From NCBI RefSeq assembly GCF_958350005.1, contig NZ_CATWFF010000097.1:1-7797 (forward strand): 7,797 nucleotides of DNA, read 5' to 3'. This DNA comes from an uncultured Megasphaera sp. (GTDB lineage Bacteria > Bacillota > Negativicutes > Veillonellales > Megasphaeraceae). The translations under genes were made by a program, and so were the position numbers. The notes under the pieces are model-generated. The model ran no database searches. It was not told the DNA's origin and was given only the letters and a program-made list of their open reading frames with translations. Below, piece by piece: positions 1-5,717 of the stretch. Each line of letters begins with the position of its first letter. Position 1 is the stretch's first letter.

Positions 1-11
1 ATTCTATCTAT

Positions 12-40
12 ATCATTCAATTATTCACGCATGGTATAAT
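12..40 (+). promoter_or_regulatory. Putative extended -10 promoter of the prd operon
   Basis: A perfect TATAAT lies at 35-40, preceded by TG plus one base (TG at 32-33), which makes an extended -10 element. The -35 position (about 12-17, ATCATT) is a poor match to TTGACA, as is often tolerated with an extended -10. Transcription would start near 46-48, giving a leader of under 30 bases before prdC. No -24/-12 (sigma-54 type) element is seen in the 74 bases available. Any enhancer site for a PrdR-like activator would lie upstream of the window. Confidence 0.55.
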
Positions 41-57
41 GATCATGTAAAAAGAAG

Positions 58-68
58 AAAGGAGGTGA
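58..68 (+). promoter_or_regulatory. Strong Shine-Dalgarno of prdC
   Basis: AAAGGAGGTGA is a near-perfect complement of the 16S rRNA 3' end, six bases before the ATG at 75. It fixes the prdC start and predicts high translation. Confidence 0.85.
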
Positions 69-74
69 CAGTTT

Positions 75-1364
75 ATGAAAAAGATTGTATTGCCATTAAA
101 ACAACATGTAGGCGGGCCGTGCAGCCCGATTGTACAGGTTGGCGATGCTGTCCAGCGGGGACAGCTCATTGCAGTGCCCAAGGGATTGGGTGCCAATCTT
201 CATGCCAGCTATTCCGGGACGATTGCGGAAGTTACAGATGATCACATCGTTATCGACGCAGCAGATACGCAGGATTTTTCCTCGTATGTACCCATTCCGG
301 AATGTGCTACGAAACTGGAAGCCATTGCAGCTGCCGGCGTAGTTGGTGCAGGCGGTGCCGGATTCCCGACAGCAGTCAAGCTGAAGACGGAAATTCCCAA
401 TGGTGCGTTTATCGCCAATGCAGCAGAATGCGAACCGCTCCTAGCCCATAATATTCATCAAGTAGAACATCATGCGGCACAGCTGGTACGCGGTGTAAAA
501 TACTGCATGGAAATCACAAAAGCGCCGAAAGGCTATATTGCGATTAAACCAAAGCACCGGAAGGCTGTCATTGAGCTGATTAAGGCGACGAAGGACGAAC
601 CGAATATTGATGTGTTCCGGCTGCCTGATATGTATCCGGCCGGAGACGAACGGGTTATTGTCCGCGAGGTTCTGGGCATTACTCTCGAACCGGGACAGCT
701 CCCAGGCACAGTCGGCGCGTGCATCGACAACGTGGAAACGATTAAGCATATTGTCGAAGCCATTGAAAACCGCAAGCCCGCCATTGACAAGGACGTGACC
801 GTATCCGGACGAGTACAGCATAAGGAATCTGTATTTGTCGATGTTCCTATTGGCACACCGGCAAGAGACTTGCTGGAACGGGCCGGCGGTTTTGTGGAAC
901 CGCACGGAGAAATCGTCGTCGGCGGGCCGCAGACCGGACGCCGGGGCAGCGAAGACTCGCCGGTTACGAAGACGAGCGGAGCCTTTTTGGTAGCTATGCC
1001 ATTCCCGCAGGAAAAACGAGACGTTGGCATTTTGATTTGCGAATGCGGCGGCTCGGAAGAACGGCTGACCCAGGTTGCGGAAAGCATGGGCGCCAAAGTC
1101 GTTGCCAAAGAGATGTGCAAGCGCATGGTTGAAGTAAATGGACGATACAGATGTGGGCTTCCGGGTGTATGCCCGGGGCAGGCAGAAAAAGTCATTGCTC
1201 TCAAGAATGCGGGAGCAAAAGTGCTGGTAGTCGGAACTTGCTCGGAATGAACGAACACCGTCATGGGTGTAGCTCCTAGGTTAGGAGTTCCGGTTTATCA
1301 TCATACTGACCACGTACTGCGTGCTGATGGTCACAGGCTGTATCGCAAACTTCCCACCAAGTAA
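75..1364 (+). CDS. prdC: PrdC, RnfC-like electron-transfer selenoprotein of the proline reductase system
   Basis: The gene encodes 429 residues when the in-frame TGA at 1248-1250 is read as selenocysteine (Sec392); it then ends at the TAA at 1362-1364. The N-terminal half is RnfC-like: a glycine-rich nucleotide/flavin-binding type motif GVVGAGGAGFP (residues 88-98) and the NAAECEP motif (115-121). The C-terminal part has cysteines at 322, 324, 348, 360, 366 and 389. The CxxCxxCxxxC ferredoxin clusters of true RnfC are not seen. Cys389-Ser-Glu-Sec392 forms a CxxU redox motif. The 37 residues after Sec look like real protein (begins TNTVMGVAPRLGVP) and match my recollection of the C-terminus of clostridial PrdC, itself reported as a selenoprotein. 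In the family, PrdC is thought to pass electrons to D-proline reductase, with a proposed link to energy conservation. The start is fixed by the strong Shine-Dalgarno. It is the first gene of the operon. Confidence 0.93.
1271..1289 (+). promoter_or_regulatory. Candidate SECIS hairpin of prdC
   Basis: AGCTCCTA (1271-1278) pairs with TAGGAGTT (1282-1289), giving eight consecutive base pairs (one G.T wobble) around a three-base GGT loop (1279-1281). The loop lies 28 bases after the TGA at 1248-1250. Bacterial SECIS elements sit within the reading frame just after UGA and usually present a G-U containing apical loop to SelB, so position, stem and loop all fit. A second small stem, ACACC/GGTGT (1255-1259 with 1266-1270), lies between the UGA and this hairpin. 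Folding was done by eye. Confidence 0.7.
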
Positions 1365-1400
1365 GACGTATATCATGAATTGTGAAATTGCGTACAATGT

Positions 1401-1406
1401 AGGAGG
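1401..1406 (+). promoter_or_regulatory. Shine-Dalgarno that sets the prdA start
   Basis: AGGAGG sits seven bases before the ATG at 1414. It rules out the in-frame upstream GTG at 1321, which lies inside the selenocysteine-dependent tail of prdC and has no such site. Confidence 0.85.
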
Positions 1407-1413
1407 TACTTAT

Positions 1414-3330
1414 ATGTCGATTACAGCTGAAACGGCGAAAGAACACGCCAAAGACCCAGCAGTATTGTGCTGCCGTGCCGAAGCTGGCACTGTATTACAG
1501 TCCTCTAATCTGGAAGATCCCAATATCTTCCCGGATTTAGAAGATTCTGGATTGCTCACCATTCCAGATAATGTTTTGAAGATTGAACAAGTTCTTGGGG
1601 CAACCTTGAAAGTAACAGCTGATTCCCTCGTTCCCCTGACTCCGGATATGCTTGACGGCGTAAAAGCTGCTGAAGAAGAAGCTCCGGCTGAAGCTCCCGC
1701 AGAAGAAGCGGCAGCTCCGGAACCGGCTGCAGCTGCACCGGCAGCACCGGTCGCTCCGGCAGCATCGTCAGTCGTAACGGCTGGCGGCACTGTGAAGATT
1801 CACATTGCCGAAGGCAAGGGCATTGACCTGGAATTTCCCGTCGGCATCGGCGGTGTAGCGGCTCCGGCTGCTGCAGCACCGGTTGCAGGCGCTCCGGCAG
1901 CGGCATCTGTCCCGGCTGCGGCAGAAGTTCCGGCAGAACCAGCTGCACAGGAAGAAAATGCTGTTAAAGTTCGTGAACTGCGTCATGATCATTTAAAGAT
2001 CGAAAAAGTCGTATTCGGTGATGAAACGAAAATCGAAGGTACGACCTTGACGATTCGCAAAGATGGTATTTGCGAAGAAGCCGTAGATTCACAGGAACTG
2101 GTAGAAAAGCTTGAACTGGACATCATCACGCCGGACCGGTATGGTGAATACAGCAACACGATTATGGACGTACAGCCTATTGCCGTTAAAATGGAAGGCG
2201 AACTTGGCGAAGGCGTTACCCGTGTGCTCGACGGCGTTATCTTCATGGTAACCGGTACGGACCATAACGGCGTACAGATCGGCGAATTTGGTTCCAGCGA
2301 AGGCGAAATGGACAAGAACATCATGTGGGGCCGTCCGGGCGCTCCGGATAAAGGCGAAATCTTTATCCGCACGAACGTCACGATTAAAGCTGGTTCCAAC
2401 ATGGAACGTCCAGGTCCCTTGGCGGCTCATCGGGCATCGGATCATATTTGCGAAGAAATCCGCCAGGCCATTAAGAAAGCTGATGAATCCCTCGTAACAG
2501 AAAAAGAAGAAATCGTTCAGTATCGTCACCCCGGCAAGCCGAAAGTCGTTATCGTCAAGGAAATCATGGGTCAGGGCGCTATGCATGACAACCTGATTCT
2601 GCCGACGGAACCGGTAGGCACGTTGGGTGCAAAACCGAATGTTGACTTGGGCAACATGCCGGTTATGCTCAATCCGTTGGAACTCGTAGACGGTGCTATT
2701 CACGCACTGACCTGCATTGGGCCGGCATCGAAGGAAATGTCCCGTCATTACTGGCGTGAACCTCTCGTTCATGAAGCCATGAAAGATGACGAAATCGACT
2801 TGATTGGCGTTATGCTCGTCGGTTCGCCGCAGGCTAACTCCGATAAATTCTATGTATCCAGCCGCGTAGGCCAGACTGTAGAATGCCTCGGTGTTGACGG
2901 TGCTATCGTCACGACAGAAGGCTTCGGCAACAACCACGTCGACTTTGCTTCCCATATCGAACAGATCGGCAAACGGGGCGTCAAAGTCGTAGGTGCTTCG
3001 TACTGCGCCGTTCAGGGTGCTCTCGTTGTCGGCAACCAGTATATGGGCGCCATGTGCGACAACAACAAGTCGAAGCAGGGCATTGAAAACGAAATCTTGG
3101 CCAACAACACGCTGTGCCAGGAAGATGCCATCCGCCAGCTGGCTATGCTCAAAACCCTTATGGGCGGCGGCACCATTAAAGCAGCTGAACGGAAATGGAA
3201 TCCCAACGTTAAGCAGAACAACATTGAAATCATTGAAAAGACGACAGGCCGCAAGATTGACCTCGTAGACAATGAACAGGTTCTGCCGAAGAGCAAGAAA
3301 CGGTTGGAAAAATATGAACCGGAAGACTAA
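1414..3330 (+). CDS. prdA: D-proline reductase proprotein PrdA (pyruvoyl subunit precursor)
   Basis: The gene encodes 638 residues. PrdA is the proprotein of D-proline reductase (D-proline to 5-aminovalerate), cleaved at a cysteine into about 45 kDa and 23 kDa chains, with the new N-terminus turned into a pyruvoyl group. Cys434 in ALTCIGPASK fits: cleavage before it would leave 433 residues N-terminally and 205 C-terminally, which matches those sizes. Layout: N-terminal domain (1-85), Ala/Pro/Glu-rich linker (86-118), a short ordered segment (119-147), a second Ala/Pro-rich linker (148-180), then the core shared with PrdD (about 191-433; NTIMDV, EFGSSEG, HPGKP, GQGAM) and the chain shared with PrdE (434-587). 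The last 50 residues or so are lysine-rich and absent from PrdE. The start is set by AGGAGG at 1401-1406. The gene lies 49 bases after prdC. The substrate carbonyl chemistry occurs here, with PrdB supplying the selenol. Confidence 0.95.
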   Translation: MSITAETAKEHAKDPAVLCCRAEAGTVLQSSNLEDPNIFPDLEDSGLLTIPDNVLKIEQVLGATLKVTADSLVPLTPDMLDGVKAAEEEAPAEAPAEEAAAPEPAAAAPAAPVAPAASSVVTAGGTVKIHIAEGKGIDLEFPVGIGGVAAPAAAAPVAGAPAAASVPAAAEVPAEPAAQEENAVKVRELRHDHLKIEKVVFGDETKIEGTTLTIRKDGICEEAVDSQELVEKLELDIITPDRYGEYSNTIMDVQPIAVKMEGELGEGVTRVLDGVIFMVTGTDHNGVQIGEFGSSEGEMDKNIMWGRPGAPDKGEIFIRTNVTIKAGSNMERPGPLAAHRASDHICEEIRQAIKKADESLVTEKEEIVQYRHPGKPKVVIVKEIMGQGAMHDNLILPTEPVGTLGAKPNVDLGNMPVMLNPLELVDGAIHALTCIGPASKEMSRHYWREPLVHEAMKDDEIDLIGVMLVGSPQANSDKFYVSSRVGQTVECLGVDGAIVTTEGFGNNHVDFASHIEQIGKRGVKVVGASYCAVQGALVVGNQYMGAMCDNNKSKQGIENEILANNTLCQEDAIRQLAMLKTLMGGGTIKAAERKWNPNVKQNNIEIIEKTTGRKIDLVDNEQVLPKSKKRLEKYEPED

Positions 3331-3345
3331 CAGTCTGTCTGGTTT

Positions 3346-3351
3346 AAGGAG
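3346..3351 (+). promoter_or_regulatory. Shine-Dalgarno deciding the start of the small S1-like gene
   Basis: AAGGAG ends one base before an in-frame ATG at 3352, which is too close to use, and nine bases before the ATG at 3361. The latter is therefore preferred. Confidence 0.7.
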
Positions 3352-3360
3352 ATGATACCC

Positions 3361-3648
3361 ATGGGCACTGAACATGAACTGAAATATACGTCCAGTGAAT
3401 GCATGTATGAAGGCATTATCGTGGAAGTCCACGACGGCGGTGTCGTTATCGACTTAAAAGGACGTCTGGGACAGCTTCGCATTCCCAAACGGATGATCAT
3501 TTCCAACTATGATCTGAAAGTCGGTCAGGAAGTGGGATTCCTTATGTCCTACCCTGAAGTCTTCGATGAAGAACCGGTGCCGCAGTACGTTCGCGCTATT
3601 GAACGGCAGCGGAAAATCATGGAAGAACGTAAACAATCGGAATCGTAA
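3361..3648 (+). CDS. Small conserved proline-reductase-cluster protein, S1/OB-like
   Basis: The gene encodes 95 residues, starting MGTEHELKYTS, with a spacing of nine bases from AAGGAG. It lies 30 bases after prdA and 18 before prdB. I recall an uncharacterised small gene in the same place between prdA and prdB in Clostridioides difficile (CBO2463/CBO2479-type domain family, from memory). The pattern resembles an S1/OB-fold: a YEGIIVEVHDGGVVIDLKG strand run (16-34), then IPKRMI (41-46) and LKVGQEV (52-58), as in S1 domains where a KxGQxV strand closes the barrel. The C-terminal 20 residues are charged and probably helical. There is no signal peptide, membrane segment or metal-binding motif; the one cysteine is Cys14. 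Function is unknown. RNA binding, perhaps to the prd mRNA, or an assembly role are both inference only. Confidence 0.85.
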   Translation: MGTEHELKYTSSECMYEGIIVEVHDGGVVIDLKGRLGQLRIPKRMIISNYDLKVGQEVGFLMSYPEVFDEEPVPQYVRAIERQRKIMEERKQSES

Positions 3649-3666
3649 GAGAGGAGAATCAGCCTT

Positions 3667-4392
3667 ATGAGCTTAACAGTATTCGAAGGCCTGCAATCTG
3701 AGATTTATGTGCCAATTACACCTAAATCCATTTTCACGCCTGTTACCAAACCCCTGAAAGAAATGCGCATTGCTCTGGCTTCTGCCTGCGGCGCGCACTT
3801 GAAATCAGATAAACGCTTTAACCTTGCTGGCGATACGTCATTCCGGGTTATTCCCGATAACACGCCAACATCGGATTTGATGATTTCTCACGGCGGCTAT
3901 GACAACTCTGACGCCAACCGTGACATCAACTGCATGTTCCCTCTGGACCGTCTTCATGACCTGGTCAAAGAAGGATTTATTAAGGAAACAGCTCCCTTCC
4001 ATTATGGCTTCATGGGCGGCGGCGGCGACCAGACCGCATTCCATGACGTAACGGGCCCGGAAATTGCCAAACAGTTAAAAGCAGAAAACGTCGATGGCGT
4101 TATTCTGACCGCCGGGTGAGGCACTTGCCACAGAACTGCCGTGATCGTGCAGAGAGCTATTGAAGAAATTGGTATTCCTACGATTATTATTGCCGCCCTG
4201 CCTCCTGTTGTAAGACAGAATGGTGCGCCTCGTGCAGTTGCACCGCGCGTTCCCATGGGCGCCAATGCTGGTGAACCGCATAACATTCCGATGCAGCTGG
4301 GTATCGTCCGCGATACGCTGCAGCAGCTGGAAGATATTCAGACGCCGGGCAAGATTGTTCCGCTGCCGTATGAATATATTGCGCATATTTAA
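3667..4392 (+). CDS. prdB: D-proline reductase selenoprotein subunit PrdB
   Basis: The gene encodes 241 residues with Sec151 from the in-frame TGA at 4117-4119; the frame continues to the TAA at 4390-4392. The motif is LTAG-Sec-GTCHRTA, a UxxC pair (Sec151, Cys154) known for PrdB and related to the GrdB-type glycine/betaine/sarcosine reductase selenoproteins. About 26 kDa, it matches the small selenoprotein subunit of D-proline reductase. The selenol is thought to attack the alpha carbon of D-proline bound to the PrdA pyruvoyl group and break the C-N bond. The glycine-rich FMGGGGDQTAFHD (115-127) and NTPTSDLMISHGGYDNSDAN lie before the Sec site. Read without recoding, the gene would be cut to 150 residues and lose its active site. 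The start has GAGGAG ten bases upstream. Another internal ATG after the TGA is not needed. Confidence 0.96.
4136..4152 (+). promoter_or_regulatory. Tentative SECIS hairpin of prdB
   Basis: CTGCCG (4136-4141) can pair with CG (4146-4147) and GCAG (4149-4152) with T4148 bulged, leaving a TGAT loop about 22 bases after the UGA. The distance is right and bulged U is a feature of some bacterial SECIS elements, but the stem is short and the loop lacks a clear GGU. A SECIS must exist here if PrdB is made; this particular fold is only a suggestion. Confidence 0.3.
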
Positions 4393-4425
4393 CAGTATCG
4401 CATAGTGTATAAAGCAGGTGGGAAT

Positions 4426-5163
4426 ATGAACGGAGAACCTTTGAAGATTCGTGTGTTCCACATGCAGGAAGTGACCCTGGGCAGGCACGTGCGCGTCGAA
4501 GCCGACAAGCTCGTCGTGCCGGCTGTCCTGGATCATGAATTTCCGCATATTGAACCTGTCAACGTTCAAATCCTGCCGCCGCATGTCCGTGACGTTCAGA
4601 CCAATACGATTATGGATGTTATTCCCATATCAACAAAAGTATTGGGAACTATTGGTTCGGGAATCACGCATACCCTTACAGGGGTATGCGTGGTTTTATG
4701 CGGCGCTATACGGGATGGCGAGCAAATGCATGAATTTGGTTCCAGTGAAGGCAATCTTCGCGAGACGATGAAAGCCAATCGTGCAGGAACACCGAAAGAT
4801 ACAGATTACATCATTTTATTAGATGTGACGGCCAAACGGGAATGTACACTTACAAGACAGCTTTGTATGGATATGTTTTCCCTGGCAGACACCTTTATTC
4901 AGACCATACGGGAGCAGCTGAAAGTATTGGACGGAAAAGAGGCTGCTGAAACCCATGTCTATGAAGAACAGTCACACCCGGGCAAGCCCCGCGTAGCCTT
5001 AGTCAGGCAGGTAGCCGGACAGGGAGCCATGTATGATACGATGGTATTCCCCAAGGAACCCAGCGGATTTGCCGGCGGACTTTCCATCATCGATATGAAT
5101 AATATGCCTGTGTTGCTGACTGCCAATGAGTTTCGTGACGGCGCACTGCGCGCCATGGTATAG
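4426..5163 (+). CDS. prdD: PrdD, paralogue of the N-terminal chain of PrdA
   Basis: The gene encodes 245 residues. It aligns with PrdA from about residue 193 to the cleavage site, sharing NTIMDV-PI (60-68), EFGSSEG (103-109), SHPGKP (183-188), GQGAM-D (198-204) and NNMPVLL near the end. It lacks the PrdA N-terminal domain and Ala/Pro linkers, and ends at ALRAMV, matching PrdA AIHALT just before Cys434. PrdD is a standard member of the cluster with no firmly established role; a structural partner or maturation factor together with PrdE is plausible. The ATG at 4426 has AGGTGG at 4416-4421 just upstream. An in-frame GTG at 4405 would add seven residues but has no ribosome site. The gene carries a strong internal hairpin (separate entry). 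Confidence 0.9.
   Translation: MNGEPLKIRVFHMQEVTLGRHVRVEADKLVVPAVLDHEFPHIEPVNVQILPPHVRDVQTNTIMDVIPISTKVLGTIGSGITHTLTGVCVVLCGAIRDGEQMHEFGSSEGNLRETMKANRAGTPKDTDYIILLDVTAKRECTLTRQLCMDMFSLADTFIQTIREQLKVLDGKEAAETHVYEEQSHPGKPRVALVRQVAGQGAMYDTMVFPKEPSGFAGGLSIIDMNNMPVLLTANEFRDGALRAMV
4663..4694 (+). other. Strong intragenic hairpin in prdD followed by a short T-run
   Basis: CACGCATACCC (4665-4675) is perfectly complementary to GGGTATGCGTG (4682-4692), with loop TTACAG. The stem extends outward through a T.G wobble and an A-T pair. It is followed directly by TTTT (4694-4697). This looks like a weak intrinsic terminator or an mRNA stability element inside the coding sequence. Function is inference. 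Confidence 0.6.
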
Positions 5164-5177
5164 GAAGAGGTGGGCCT

Positions 5178-5648
5178 ATGGGAATTGGACCGTCAACGAA
5201 AGAAACATCGAAGCATTATTTTGAAGATCCCTTGGTAAAGGCTTTTGCCGGCGATCCTGATATTGATTTCTGCGGTGTTATCGTCGTAGGTACGCCACAG
5301 GATAACCGGATGAAGCATCTCGTAGGGCAGCGTACGGCAGCGTGGCTGAAAGCCATGGCCTGTGACGGCGCCGTCATTTCTGCTGATGGCTGGGGCAACT
5401 CCGACGTAGATTTCATGAATACAATGGAGCAGATTGGCCAGCGGAATATCAGCATTGTAGGGCTAAAATTTATTGGCAAGCAGGCGAATTTTGTCGTTGC
5501 CAATGAGTATACACAGCAGGTGCTGGATATTAACAAGTCGGCTGAAGGGATTGAAACGGAAGTTGTAGGAGAAAACGCAATTGCTCATATTGATGCTGTC
5601 AAGGCCTTGGCAGCGATCAAACTGGTAATGCGGAAAGATAAGAAATAA
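5178..5648 (+). CDS. prdE: PrdE, paralogue of the C-terminal (pyruvoyl) chain of PrdA without its cysteine
   Basis: The gene encodes 156 residues beginning MGIGPSTKETSKHYFEDPLV, which aligns with PrdA TCIGPASKEMSRHYWREPLV from residue 433. The pyruvoyl-forming Cys434 of PrdA is a glycine here, so PrdE cannot form the cofactor the same way. Shared blocks include GVxxVGxPQxN (33-43), DGA plus WGNSDVDF (about 63-78), EQIGQR (83-88), NEYTQQ and GIETE. It stops before the lysine-rich tail of PrdA. The start ATG has a GAGGTGG-type site at 5169-5173 and a 14-base gap from prdD, suggesting translational coupling. PrdD plus PrdE probably pair as a PrdA-like unit; the role is unknown. It is in a different frame from prdD, but its own ribosome site and the standard occurrence of both genes argue against a broken prdA copy. 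Confidence 0.9.
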   Translation: MGIGPSTKETSKHYFEDPLVKAFAGDPDIDFCGVIVVGTPQDNRMKHLVGQRTAAWLKAMACDGAVISADGWGNSDVDFMNTMEQIGQRNISIVGLKFIGKQANFVVANEYTQQVLDINKSAEGIETEVVGENAIAHIDAVKALAAIKLVMRKDKK

Positions 5649-5674
5649 CCTTCTAATGTGCAAGACGTTCGTGA

Positions 5675-5700
5675 CTATGACTGACAGGTGTCAGTTATAG
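5675..5700 (+). promoter_or_regulatory. 26-base palindrome upstream of prdF
   Basis: CTATGACTGACA (5675-5686), centre GG, then TGTCAGTTATAG (5689-5700): twelve complementary pairs with one G.T. It lies in the longest intergenic gap (5649-5717) and abuts the prdF Shine-Dalgarno. It could be an operator for a dimeric regulator, or an RNA hairpin at an mRNA processing or stability site. No T-run follows, so it is not a normal terminator. Confidence 0.6.
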
Positions 5701-5708
5701 AAAGGAGG
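5701..5708 (+). promoter_or_regulatory. Shine-Dalgarno that sets the prdF start
   Basis: AAAGGAGG is nine bases before the ATG at 5718 and directly follows the palindrome. It excludes the in-frame GTG at 5688, which falls inside the palindrome. Confidence 0.85.
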
Positions 5709-5717
5709 CATTATATT

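Noticed and set aside
1161..1176. CCGGG/CCCGG inverted repeat in prdC
   Set aside because: Only five pairs in GC-rich coding sequence, upstream of the UGA where a bacterial SECIS would not act.
1379..1398. ATTGT/ACAAT inverted repeat between prdC and prdA
   Set aside because: Five A/T-rich pairs with a ten-base loop; too weak to call an operator or terminator.
1321..1413. GTG start at 1321 giving a longer PrdA
   Set aside because: It overlaps the selenocysteine-dependent end of prdC in another frame and lacks a ribosome site; the ATG at 1414 has AGGAGG and gives the usual family N-terminus.
2089..3432. Long antisense open frame of 447 codons opposite prdA
   Set aside because: It mirrors the strongly biased codons of prdA, has no recognisable domain, and would run against the operon.
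4426..5648. prdD-prdE as a frameshifted or nonsense-broken prdA copy
   Set aside because: Each has its own start and ribosome site, both are standard separate genes in proline reductase clusters, and the split falls at the functional cleavage boundary.
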